Assembly (NCBI GenBank): GCA_039566865.1
Contig: CM076949.1
Coordinates: forward strand, 20,312,501 to 20,376,500
Direction: 5' to 3'
From: Aurelia coerulea
Lineage: Eukaryota > Cnidaria > Scyphozoa > Semaeostomeae > Ulmaridae
Length of the DNA stretch: 64,000 nucleotides
Part shown: piece after piece, positions 41,235-52,799 of the stretch
How positions within the stretch are numbered: the first letter of the stretch is position 1
Layout of the letters: each line of letters starts with the position of its first letter
The notes under the pieces: model-generated
Databases searched by the model: none
What the model was told of the DNA's origin: nothing
Seen by the model: only the letters and a program-made list of their open reading frames with translations
Position numbers and translations under genes: made by a program

Positions 41235-41800
41235 AAATTACGTCGTCTCTCATGTATCTATTTGAGGACATTCCTCCTGAGCGCGATATCTTATACAATC
41301 TTGGACATGCAGTTACTCATAATCCAAACATTTAAGAACTGTTCGCTTCTCCAATACCTACTTCCACAATGCCCTATATGACTGGAATATGCTCGATCAA
41401 TCAAAAACGCGGCTCCCCTTCTTGGTGAATTCAAAAGGATAGTGTTGGCAAAAGCAGATCGAGGAATCCGATATTCCATGTCCGTGATATTATTGGCATT
41501 CGACGATTGACAAAACTTCGTGTTAAATTTAGTGATTTGAATGAGCAAAAGTTTCGGCACAATTTTGACTATTTACGCCCTATTTGTGATTATGGCGAGG
41601 CGAATGAAAATAAGAAACAGTTTCTCCTGCATTGCCCTAAGTATGACACATTACGACAAGATATTTTTGGTCATCTCGAAAATATTCCTGATTTAAACGT
41701 TTCGGGTATGTGGGCTCCAAATCACTTTGTAATCCATTCCTTTTTGGAAATGATTATGGAGGAAATGAAGTGCTTTATCGAAAACACGAAACGAATGTAG
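41235..41800 (+). pseudogene. LINE 3' coding fragment (L2/CR1-like), decayed
   Basis: Open to a stop at 41800: LTKLRVKFSDLNEQKFRHNF, then ENKKQFLLHCPKYDTLRQDI and NTKRM at the end. This LxxLRxxxSxLxxHKFxHNF...HFFLHCPxY ending is the C-terminal zinc-knuckle-like tail also found in the LINEs at 44140-46551 and 57762-58110. A related upstream stretch (NTYFHNALYDWNMLDQS) is in another frame, so frameshifts have accumulated. Confidence 0.72.
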
Positions 41801-43615
41801 ATTAATGATCAATAGTTGGAAAGCAACAGTTTATGTTTTATGTCCCTTATTTCTTGTATTTTGTTTTCCTCAATCGTTATCAGATTTGTCTTTTCTTATT
41901 GTATTTAAATGAAGTAATATTGCAAATGCCAGTCATAGTGGAAAATTGATGACCTTGTGTCTTTTTCTGCTATTATTGGCACAGTTGAATTGTATTCTGT
42001 AGTTCTTAGCTTTTTAGATTTGATAGAGAAAAACGTACCCTGCCTGACGATATGGCAGAGTTGCTTCTTTGTGCAGACATCTGCCAAACATCCAAACTTG
42101 AAACAGAGGATGAGTTTGATGATGAGACTGAGGATATCACTACGCACTGAAGTTCAGCAGACAATGCTAACACAGAACAAGAGCATTTAATAAAAGACAT
42201 TCCATTATGTTAACTGGGCTGAATTTTGGTGTGTAATGTGCCAAGTATTGATTTAACAACAATACTACTTCGAACAGTGTTTGAGCTTGAAAGAAGATAT
42301 AGGGTCTTCATCGAAACGCGACTTGTAAATTGCATATTTTGTGAAAGTAGGATTTCGTTTATTCAAAGCAACTCAAATGGAATTTAAAAAGCACTTTCGA
42401 TAAAATAGCTACCTCTAACAGTGAATCAAGGTTATGGATGCTTGGAGGAATGCTGATGAGCACAATTTAGAATGGCTCCGTCTCTCATCGATTAAGTTTT
42501 CATTCCATGTTTTTGGATACTTAAATTCTGGCAACGGTTACAAGAATTGAATTACTTTTTGAACTGCTATTTGGTTTGCTCTGATATCAACGAGAGGTAA
42601 AACATTGGACAGTCGAACATTCTACGCTAGTAAATGTAGTTTTAACGCTGAGGCTCCAGCATCAAGTGTATAGATGGGGAACATGATACCTTTCCCAATA
42701 TATGCTTACCCCAGGCCCTATGTCTATGCAGTGCAATGTATGATCAAATCACCAATATCATTTCGCAAATGATTCGCTTCGCAGGTTGATCGCAGATTTA
42801 CAGGAGAATCTTCCAGTTAATTTTATAGCTTGAAGCTTCGTAGAATTACTACAGAATGTTGAGCTATTAGATCCAGAGACACAGTTTTCCAATATTATGA
42901 TTAGCGAAAACACTACAGTTATTACTTGCCTGGCTAAGTTTATTATGGATGCTAACAAACTGAGAGACTCACTCCAAACTGCGACCTACAATCTTGGCCA
43001 GAATACTTGGGACAAATCATAAAATTGCACTACTTCGGTCTTTGATTACGTGCCCCCCGCTCCTCCCGTTTCAAAGTTGCTTGAATCAAACTCCTTTCGA
43101 CCATCTCAACATTGAAGTAGGGGGGGGGGGATTAGGAGACTCTAAACGTATGTTTTCTCCTGAATATTTTAGGAAACATCATGAAGACACTGAAATTTGC
43201 CTATGTTCCAGCTCCTTTTGGCCAGGATTGTAGATGGGTCCGGCTTGGAGCTTCCAACACGCCTAAACCCATTCTTTTCGTTTGTCGTTCTACGTTTCAC
43301 CACAGTTTTATTTGATTCATTTCAGTTCTTCTCTCTCTTATTTTAGTTCACATTATTGTTATTGTATTTTGTATTAGTTTCATTGTGTTAGTTTACTTAA
43401 TTTAGATTAGATTAGTTTAGCTGCCATGCCTGTATAAATACAATATTCTGTGCCGTCCATAGCAGAAATAGACATGACGTCATCTGGTTCTGGCTATGAA
43501 CGGCACTTGACAATTCCTTTAACAGCAATCTTATTAAGCACTTTGTGTACCATGGCACCATTCCATTTTGGCAGACGCTAGCATACGCCAGCTTAGTTTA
43601 GGTGAATTATTGTAA
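41801..43615. other. Gene-free stretch
   Basis: No supported gene. Short frames only. There is a G run of 10 at 43121-43130 and an imperfect hairpin at 43452-43505 (GTGCCGTCCATAGC with GGCTATGAACGGCAC). Confidence 0.4.
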
Positions 43616-43619
43616 AACA

Positions 43620-44139
43620 AAAAGGAAAAAACAAACAAACAAACAAACAAAAAGCAAAAAACAAACAAACAAACAAAAAACAAACAAACAAACAAACAAA
43701 CAAAACAGAAATAAAGACAATAACTAAAAACTATGCACTGGTGCAAAACTTGTGTAAAGATGGTTGGATGTGAGTCACCAATGACTGGTGCCATGGTTCA
43801 CAAAGGGCTTACTCAAAACAAGACTAAACATAAATAAGAATAAGGGGTCGCCAATCGTCAGGTTTTCATCAAGTTTCCGAAGAATTCCCAAAGACCCCAC
43901 AGACCAGAAACGCCCCCGGCCACAAAACCGCCACTCCAACGCCAAAAACCACAAACCAGCCATCACCCGAATGAGCCGAGCAAGCGGAGCCCGAGCCCCG
44001 CAATGACCGCAACCACCACAGGGCCCAAGCCCCACCCACCAAGCGCCCCCGAATGACGCCCAACCCGCAGCACCCGGCAGCAAAGCGGCAGTTCCATGGC
44101 CAAAAGACACCCCCAGCCCACAGAATCCCCGGGAACACC
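43620..44139 (-). repeat. Probable LINE 3' untranslated region with AAAC tail and GC-rich segment
   Basis: It follows the stop codon of the minus-strand LINE at 44140. 43880-44130 is unusually GC- and CpG-rich for the window. The region ends in a (CAAA)n tract at 43627-43707, a likely LINE 3' tail. Long frames across the GC-rich part are chance. Confidence 0.5.
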
Positions 44140-47100
44140 TCAGTTCATCCTGTTAGTAGCTTTGATATATGCTATGGATGCCTCTAAAATCATTCGATTG
44201 TCAGTTTCATCAAAAATTGGGCAACCGAAAAGAAGCAAATTAAGCAGGGCTTTTGAATCCATGTTGTTTACATCAAAATCTGGAAGGTGTGAAAGCTGTC
44301 CAAGGAGATCATTACGCATAGGAACAAACAAAGGGCAATGCAGGAAAAAGTGCACATTATCCTCAATTCCAGTATTACAAGCACACATAGCATAGGAATC
44401 ATTCGTCGTACATAGCCGATTGCTCGTGGCCCATGGTCGAAACCGCCAAAGCCTCATTTTCACGGACCAATCAGGCGGCTAAAAAGCGAGGGAGACAAAA
44501 GAAACCCGTGAAGATTTTCCTAAATTTTACCTACCTTCATAAAACGCAACCAGGAGGAAAAACTGCTTGAGATTTTCCGATTTTTTTTGAAGCAATCTAC
44601 TCTCCAGATGTTTGGGAGTAAAAGTTTGGATGCCGGTTAAAACATCTCCAGGATTGGTGGAGTTATGGCCACAAACAAACCGACAAGGCACTGAACCTTG
44701 AACAATAGAGATTCTGGCCGGGAGACAATAGTAATAACAAGAGTGATTGTTGTAAGAACGACCCAAAAACGCCACAATCTGCGTTTTCAATTGTTCTTGC
44801 TATTGTCTTTCGCTAAATTTTCTTTTATTGAAGATTCAATGCCTTTACGGTTTCTATGTGAATTGAAAAAGTCTATACAAAGGCTTGTTCGCGCATTTCA
44901 AGTCATGTGGCAATGCTCTAGGGAAGTTTCTGTATTGTACTACTTTTTATATTCATGGCAAAAGTTTGCTCGTTGCAAAATAACTTATAAAATTCAAAAG
45001 AGGTTTTATCAAGAGGCTTTATCACCTGACTTGAAGTGGCGTAAACAGGTCTCAACAAGCCTTCGCCGATTTGTCTATTGGAGAGGCAATAACTCCGCCA
45101 ATCCTGAAGATATTTTAACCGGCATCCAAACTTGTACTCCCAAACATCTGGAGAGTAGATTGCTTTAAAAAAATTCGGGAAATCTCAAGCAGTTTTTTGT
45201 CCTGGTTGCGTTTTATGAAGGTAGGTAAAATTTAGGAAAATCTTCATGGGTTTCTTTTGTCTCCTTCGCTTTTTAGCCGTCTGATTGGTCCGTGAAAATG
45301 AGACTTTGACGGTTTCGACCATGGGCCACGAGCAATCGGCTATGTACGACGAATGATTCCTATGCTAGCACACATGGGACTCGGGCACTGGAAATTATGG
45401 CGGAATTTATGCTCATTTAACAAACTAAATTCAAGTCTCAGCATTGTCAGTTGCTTTACGCCAAAGATATCGAATACTCCAAACAAGGAATTTTTTACCG
45501 GTCTTATCAAAGTAAGCAATTTTCGTTTGAACTCGGCAATTGTTGCAGAATTTCTAATATTTTCATCAAGCATATTCCATTCATGGAGAACATTTGTGAA
45601 GTATGTATTTGAAGAGCGCTTTGTCTTACTGAAAGGTATGTCATAATCACGTTTGCCTCTTAGACCATACTGAAGTGGTCTTTCTGTTGGTAATTCTGCG
45701 AACAGATAGGAAGAAGTACCCGTTTTCCTTAGGTTGAAAAGATGACATAAGCGTCTGAACCATCTTCGATGGTACAGACTTTCCCAACAAAGCTCATTAT
45801 AGAGCTTTTGTCTGCTAGTTCCTCTCCAGGCACCCGCAACAGCGAGAGCCGCTGAGTACTGGGTTTGTTCGATTCTTTTTGTAAAATTTAGAATCATGTC
45901 AGGATCATATCTGTGATAAATGATATCACCATAATCCAGGTGCGGCCGAACGTATAACTTATAGATCTGATCAAGGACATCTCGAGATACATATTTAGAA
46001 AGATATTTGATCATTCCTATTCCTCGTCTAGCTTTTAAGATAGCCTTTCTAATATGACTTTTAAAGTCGAGCTTGGAATCAAGAATTAATCCAAGATGCT
46101 TGTGTTCATCCTTCCTTGTCACTTCATCCGACCCCAGGTTCAAAGGCGGGTGTTCTATTTTAGCCCTTTTGACTGAGAAAATCACCTCTTCTGTTTTATC
46201 ACAATTAAACTGCATCTTCCATTGCCAAGCCCAAAGCCGCACTCTTTCAAGATCCTGATTAAGACTCTCAGTAGCCTCATCTTTGTCCTTAACAAATGAA
46301 AAAATAGAAGTATCGTCTGCGAAAAGCTTGATGTCGCTGTGCACACCCTCGACGAGGTCATTTATATACACAAGAAAGAATAGGGGGCCTAAAACTGAGC
46401 CCTGAGGCACACCCGAGGTAACTGTTAACCAACGAGAGTTTTTACCATTTAAGACAACTCGTTGCTGTCGGTTTGTCAAAAAACTACGAAAAAGTGTTAA
46501 TAAATTTCCGGATATTCCGTTACATTCGAGTTTATACAGTAGACCTTCATGTCAAACTCTGTCAAAGGCTTTTGATAGATCTAGGAAAACAGCACGGGTC
46601 TCTAGGCTAGGAACATTCTCAAAAGAACAATAAATCTTATGTGTAATTGATAGTAACTGATTAATTGTTGAATCACCTGGCTGGAAACCCGATTGATGAG
46701 GGGTTAGAAGACCATTTTGTCGTAGGTGGTTATAAACCGAGTCAAATATCATCTTTTCAAACAGCTTTCCAAAAATTGGAAGTAGTGAAATTGGACGATA
46801 GTTGGTTTTACACCGCCTGCTATCTTTCTTGTGTATAGGAATGACATTCGCCTTTTTCCACAGAGATGGGTACATACTCGTTTGTAAACAATTTTCAAAA
46901 ATAAGACACAAGGGTTCAACTATTGAGAAGTCACAAATTTTTATCATAGCAATAGAGATGTCATCACAACCATGAGACTTTTTGCTATCTAGGGATCTAA
47001 TAAGTTTGAGAACCTTCTCCCTGTCGATGGTCAGTCCCTCTAAAAGGGCTGGACTCCTTGGTGTAAAAGATGGAAGGGTGCTGCTCGTTGATGTTTCAGA

Positions 47101-47176
47101 GCACATTTTTACAAAGAATTCATTGAAAATATTTGCCTTGTCCTCTAAGTTTGTCACAAAGAGTCCATTTTCTACT
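44140..47176 (-). pseudogene. L2/CR1-like LINE reverse transcriptase (outer LINE, 3' part)
   Basis: Reads from VENGLFVTNLEDKANIFNEF at 47176 down to a stop at 44140, apart from the insertion 44389-45366. Motifs in order: KKANVIPIHKKDS, NYRPISLLPIFGKLFEK, AVFLDLSKAFDRV, VTSGVPQGSVLGPL, the active-site FADDTS (near 46315), KHLGLILDSKLDFKSHI, and the C-terminal HKFRHNF...CNTGIEDNVHFFLHCP knuckle. An in-frame TGA at 46552-46554 replaces an expected Trp after AFDRV. The frame is otherwise open, so the copy is young but dead. It probably continues upstream as the endonuclease at 55502-56741, with the inner LINE between. About 100 linker codons are missing at the junction. Confidence 0.88.
44389..45366. 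mobile_element. Long-TIR element, 978 bp, 9-bp TSD, inside LINE
   Basis: Ends AGCATAGGAATCATTCGTCG and complement. Perfect 9-bp duplication AGCACACAT (44380-44388 and 45367-45375), which lies in the LINE reading frame, so removal restores a continuous frame. Inverted arms run about 290 bases and include ACATCTGGAGAGTAGATTGC. The centre (about 44690-45060) holds a plus-strand frame of 156 codons with no known motif. The first eight bases match the AGCATAGG MITE family. Confidence 0.9.
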
Positions 47177-47348
47177 TTATTATTATTATTATTATAACAT
47201 TATTTACAGTTGGTTAAAAAAAACTGATAGTTCAAAATTGAACTAATTAAGACCAACTATTTACACAAAAAGGAATACTAATTACAATGAATAGATAAAT
47301 ACATGATTATAATACAGAAATATTTCTGGTGAAATTCCCACGGACTCT
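47176..47348 (-). repeat. Inner LINE 3' untranslated region with TAA/ATA tail
   Basis: Follows the stop of the reverse transcriptase frame at 47349 and ends in (TAA)n at 47178-47196. A short trinucleotide tail is typical of CR1/L2 LINE 3' ends. Confidence 0.75.
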
Positions 47349-49709
47349 TTATCTACATATTTTGCATGAGCAACTGTCACCCTTCCACTCTTTAATTGAT
47401 CTCTTAAAGCTAGCACTGGTTGCCAGGCTTTTTATTGAGTCAGACAAAGTGTTCCAAAGGATGGCCCCCCTGAAAGATAATGAATCATTTCCATATGACA
47501 AGGTGTTGGTGCTTGGTAACCGTAGAAGATTTTTAGTCCTTAGGTTATAGGCTACATCTTTTGCCTGGAAGATATTCCACATAAAAGATGGATTTTCCGA
47601 ATTGAGGCATTTATATATTTCCAGCATTAATTTTTGCAAATTTCGAGTGTGAATAGCACATTCGCTACCCCTAGCTAAGAGTTCAGCAAAGGGGGCTGCG
47701 AAATCCTCCCACATTATTCTCAGTGCCCTTTTATGGACTCTGTTTATTGCTGCATTGGCATCTTTCCCACAGAACATCCAGATTAAAGGACAATAATTAA
47801 AATTTGACATGATAAATGTATTATAAAGAATACGCCTCTTGTCCTGATCTAAATATTCTGCTACTCGTGAAAACGCACTGGTCTTGTTGTTGGCTTTTGT
47901 GCAAAGTGTTTTTACATGTTCGGAAAATTTTAGCCGGGGGTCAATAGTAATACCTAAGAGTTTCACTGTGCTAGTTGCAGGAATCGGTTTCTTATCAATT
48001 TCAAACATGTATTCCTGGCCTGGTTTCAGCCCAAGAAACATGACTTGAAATTTGGAAGGATTTGCAACCATTCCATTGTCCCGAAACCAACACAGCGCAT
48101 TATGGGTATCATTCTTAAGACAGGATATAACATGTTCTAGGTTTTGACTGCATGCATATATTGTATTGTCATCTGCAAAATTACAGAACTCTGACTTAGT
48201 AATGGCATATGTGAAATCGTTCATGAAGAAGTTAAACAGAAATGGACCTAACACTGAACCTTGGGGGACACCTGATTCTATGTTTTGCCATTCGCTAAAT
48301 GAGTTGCCACATTTGACTCGTTGCTTCCTGTTTGAGAGGTAACTTGAAAAGAGTTTCAGGCTTTTTAGACCAAAACCATAGGCAGCCAGCTTAGCTATTA
48401 AGAGATCATGTGGAAGGCAGTCGTAAGCTTTTGACAAATCCATCAGTACCATTCCCACATAGCCCTTTTTATCCAGTGTACTGCGACAAGCTTCAATAAG
48501 ACGGAACAGCGCGTGTTGTGTACTGTAACCGTTACGGAAGCCACACAGTAAACTAGAAAGTCTGGTATTTGCAAACGGTGTCATTTGCTTGGCCATGATG
48601 CGCTCAAAGACTTTAGATAGGGCTGGAAGGACACTTATAGGCCTAAAATTAAATTTTAATGTAGAATCATCAGCTTTAAAGATAGGTGATACATCAGCCA
48701 GTTTTAGTTGGTCTGGAAATTCGCTATTTCCGAACATCTTATTAATATACAATGTGATCTGATCAATACACAAACCTGAGAGTAATTTTAGAATGTCCGT
48801 AGGAATCTCCCCACTAGATTTTTTTGAACTATTAAGCTGGTTGATTTCATTCCAGACATCAATGGGTGCAACAAAATTAAATTCAAATTCGTCAACAATA
48901 CCAACAGCCTCCTTGATTCTGATAATACTTGGATGGTTCCTATATTTTTGGATCGAATGCAGCACATGATCAGTTGTCGAAGTGACTTCAACGTCAGACT
49001 CTGGCGGTGCAGTGATAGGTAGTGTGTCGGTTATATTTACAAAGTAAGAATTGAAAACTTCACATATCATCTTGTCATCATTTATGATGTTATCGTTTTC
49101 TACAAGAACTATTTTGTTGTGCCCAGATGTTTTGTCAGTAAAGAGGGGCTTGAAAGTTTTCCAGAAATTTTTATCTTTTCCAACTTCTTTAGGGTCTAGT
49201 TGGGCGAAAAACTTCCTCTTTGCTGCTCTGTTCAACCTGACAACTAAATTTCTCTGTTGCTTATATTTGCGAAAGTCTTCTTCTGTTCGTGTTTGATTGG
49301 ATTTATTTTTCAATCTTGTTCGAACCATAATTGCTTTTTTGAGTTCTTTTGACACATGGGGCTTGTTGTTTCCCCTGAATATAGCTGTCTTAAGGGGAGC
49401 ATGCTTGTCTAGCTTTGCCTTTACCAATTCCTCGAACTCGTCATATGTTTTAGGTCTGGTTGTACAGAGTCCATTAGCTAGGTCTGCTTGAAAATCCTGA
49501 TCCGAAAAATGTTTGTAGTTGCGATATTTGACAACCTTTGGTGGGACCTTAATGAAGGTAGTTTTTAGAACTGTATAGATCATGTGATGATGGTCACTGA
49601 AACCTGTTTCAAAACTCTGGCTGTTCTGAAAACTGTGCTTTCGATTTGTAAGAAAGAGATCGATACACCTGCCAGACTGACTTTTGAAACAAGTAGGAGT
49701 TTTTATCAT
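47349..49709 (-). pseudogene. CR1-like LINE ORF2: endonuclease end plus complete reverse transcriptase (inner LINE)
   Basis: 786 codons open without a stop. It begins with the last part of an APE-type endonuclease (TCFKSQSGRCIDLFLTN, then FETGFSDHHHMIYTV) and continues through a full reverse transcriptase: FRPISVLPALSKVFERIM, GMVLMDLSKAYDCLPHDLL, SGVPQGSVLGPFLFN, active-site FADDNTIY (near residue 510), VKLLGITIDPRLKFSEH and YCPLIWMFCGK. It ends with a family-typical LSFRGAILWNTLSDS. At 49710-49764 a short piece of endonuclease (LDVSAHSGGLLVY) is fused directly on, so about 130 residues of endonuclease including catalytic parts are deleted. The rest of the ORF lies at 54034-54227, beyond the satellite element. 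Confidence 0.92.
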
Positions 49710-49789
49710 ACTGTACAGTCATACACAAGAAGCCCACCAGAATGAGCTGATACGTCTAATCTATAATAGTGAGGGCTGTTAGCACAAAA

Positions 49790-51170
49790 AAATAGGTGAA
49801 TCGTGCAAATTGTGATACCAGCATGAAACTTGGTAGAGATGGGCAGTTTGATACGCTGAAAAAGATGGGATGTGGACACAAGCTGAAAAATGCCCCCTTG
49901 TGCTATTTTTAGACTGGGGTACTAGGCTCCAGGCCTCCAAAAAGGAAATTGCAATCATTTTGCTGCAAACTACGATACCAGCATGAAACTTGGTGAATAT
50001 GGGCAGTTTGATACGCTGAAAAAGATGGAATGTGGACACAAGCTAAAAAATGCCCCCTAGTGCTATTTTTAGACTGGGGTACTAGGCTCCAGGCCTCTGA
50101 AAAGGAAATTAATTTTGCTGCAAATTATGATACCAGCATGAAACTTGGTGGAGATGGGCAATTTGATACGCTGAAAAAGATGGAATGTGGACACAAGCTA
50201 AAAAATGCCCCCTAGTGCTATTTTTAGACTGGGGTACTAGGCTCCAGGCCTCTAAAAAGGAAATTAATTTTGCTGCAAATTATGATACCAGCATGAAACT
50301 TGGTGGAGATGGGCAATTTGATGCGCTGAAAAAGATGGGATGTGGACACAAGCTGACAAATGCCCCCTTGTGCTATTTTTAGACTGGGGTACTCGGTTCC
50401 AAACCTCTAAAATGGAAATCGCAATCATTTTGCTGCAAATTATGATACCAGCATGAAACTTGGTGGAGATGGGCAATTTGATACGCTGAAAAAGGTGGGA
50501 TGTGGACACAAGCTGACAAATGCCCCCTTGTGCTATTTTTAGACTGGGGTACTCGGTTCCAAACCTCTAAAATGGAAATCGTAATCATTTTGCTGCAAAT
50601 TTTGATACCAGCATGAAATTTGGTGGAGATGGGCAATTTGATGCTCTGAAAAAGATGGGATGTGGACACAAGCTGAAAAATACCCTCTTGTGCTATTTTT
50701 AGACTGGGGTACTAGGCTCCAGACCTCTAAAAAGGAAATTGTAATCATTTTGCTGCAAATTATGATACCAGCATGAAACTTGGTGGAGATAGGCAATTTG
50801 ATACGCTGAAAAAGATGGGATGTGGACACAAGCTGAAAAATGCCCCCTTGTGCTATTTTTAGATTGGGGTACTCGGTTCCAAACCTCTAAAATGGAAATC
50901 GCAATCATTTTGCTGCAAATTATGATACCAGCATGAAATTTGGTGGAGATGGGCAATTTGATGCTCTGAAAAAGATGGGATGTGGACACAAGCTGAAAAA
51001 TACCCTCTTGTGCTATTTTTAGACTGGGGTACTAGGCTCCAGGCCTCTAAAAAGGAAATTGTAATCATTTTGCTGCAAATTATGATACCAGCATGAAACT
51101 TGGTGGAGATGGGCAGTTTGATACGCGGAAAAACATGGGATGTGGACACAAGCTTAAAATGCCCCTTGCT
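49790..51170 (+). repeat. Left satellite array, about 9 units of 154-160 bp
   Basis: The unit contains GCTATTTTTAGACTGGGGTA, then GATACCAGCATGAAACTTGG, then AAAAGATGGGATGTGGACAC. Two subtypes (CTCGGTTCCAAACCTC and CTAGGCTCCAGGCCTC) are mixed in the order B, B, B, A, A, B, A, B. Antisense frames of about 96 codons recur with the repeat and are not genes. Confidence 0.95.
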
Positions 51171-51179
51171 TTTTTCCGA

Positions 51180-52790
51180 CTTGGATACTAGATACTACCG
51201 TAGGTTCCATGCCCCTTTTTCCACCTCGTAATATCGCGCCGAAACCCAAGAGTTAGATGTGAGCCTATAAATGGCTATTTTGTTTAAAGGAACGATAATG
51301 AAGTTAAGGAAGAAATATATGAGGTATTACCAACCGGCTGCTCCCCAGCAGTGCTCTCGAGGACTGGGGCAGAGTTTGTTGTATTGTAGGATCACAATTG
51401 AAAGGGGACCTTTTGGTAATGTTTTGTGGATGTTTTACCAGTGTTTTACAGTGTCTTGGTTCGTAAAGGGACGGGGGTGGATTTCACTAAATGTCTTCAC
51501 AATTTAGGTTGTTATTTTGTTATATTTTCTGGAATACATTTCCTTCAATATCAGGTTTATTGTTCTCGTGTGTACTGGTGTTTGTTTTGAAAGAGAATCA
51601 AAGAAGCTACATGGTGAAAACGCTGAGAAGGATGCGAAAAATGGGACTGAGTTAGGTTTGGCACAGGATCTCCGTATACAGAGGCCTCTTGTACTTATCA
51701 TGTTGCCTGGTGGGATTGGTATATTGTGTGTCATGTTGTGGTTTGGAGGAAATAGGGAATGGGGCATGAGAGTGGGGGGCTAGAATTCTCCAAAGCCTTT
51801 TTTAATTTGGTTCTTAAGGGTTCTGTCGTGTATTTCATGTGATGTTAAGCTTCTGTGTCAAGTTTGTAAAGGGTAGGGTGTGAGAATAGGCTCACAATTT
51901 CAACGGGAGGTGCTAGCACAAGGATATGCCGAGTGACCGTTTGGGTGGGGGGGGGGGGGGTTGGTGTTAAGCAAGGCAATCTGATTGGTGGTTCATTTGT
52001 TAAAATCACTTTCTAGTTTCTGTTTTTGTATGTTGAGGTTTATTTTTCACAATCATTTGATCTTCAACGGTTCTCCTGTCAATATTTCTAGGGTATTAGG
52101 ATCGGAACATTGCCCCTGAAGGGAGATGCAGGTACCCTCAGTGATCCCTGGCCAGTGGGACACTGTCAATGACTATATATAGCTAGTTTTGTTGTGATTT
52201 TTGTTCCACTTGGTTTGAAGGGAGGTGAATTGGGTTTTGATTTCAAGATATTTGGTATTGTGCTGAGTTTAGGCCTTGCAGTTGTAATTATTGGTTGTAT
52301 CAGTTTATCGTCGTGTTATGATAGTATGTATGAATGATGGGATGGAGCGAATTGTACATGAAGCACTGAAAAGGGGAAGCATAGGTGGTTGGGGAAAGGG
52401 AATTGCCTTAACGTTTTATGCCAAGTTTGGAAGAAAAGGTACCATGAAATTAATCATCGAATTACAGGCTGTGTATAAAGTATGAACATGACATTTGCAT
52501 TATTTGCAAGTTCTGTTTGTCTGCATGAAGACTTGCATGGTTCGTTTTTTAACTGTCCATTGAATTGTAAGTGTAAATGTAAAGTGTTTCTGCTAGCAAC
52601 TTAGCATGGTGCGTCAATGATGGCAGAAAATCAGGAGTGAAGATAGGGTCACCCCGCTAGATAAATGTGTGGATCACACCGCTCAATAGCAGCATGCAGT
52701 AAAATCATTCTGGCGATCAGCTAGTTTCGCAACATCAATTCCAATTTCAACAAGAAGTACTGGACCAAATAAGCAAATCTAAAAAGAAAA
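51180..52790 (+). other. Core of the satellite-armed element
   Basis: The plus strand is rich in G and T and poor in C, with a run of about 14 G at 51948-51961. Open frames at 51271-51507, 51517-51783 and 52291-52485 show no known motif. It may be non-coding core sequence. No transposase catalytic pattern was found. Confidence 0.4.
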
Positions 52791-52799
52791 TTTGGGATC

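Noticed and set aside
43775..44138. Gly/Trp/Ala-rich minus-strand frames of about 90-110 codons
   Set aside because: A GC-rich segment has few stop codons by chance. It lies after the LINE stop codon and shows no motif.
50379..51149. Series of about 96-codon frames starting MSTSHLFQ
   Set aside because: Each is the antisense of the 160-bp satellite unit. The regular spacing and overlap of frames come from the repeat.
49790..51170. CRISPR-like array
   Set aside because: Units are continuous tandem repeats without unique spacers, in a eukaryotic setting inside a transposable element.
51271..51783. Transposase of the satellite-armed element
   Set aside because: Frames are short (under 90 codons), lack any DDE/DDD spacing or helix-turn-helix pattern, and are not continuous.
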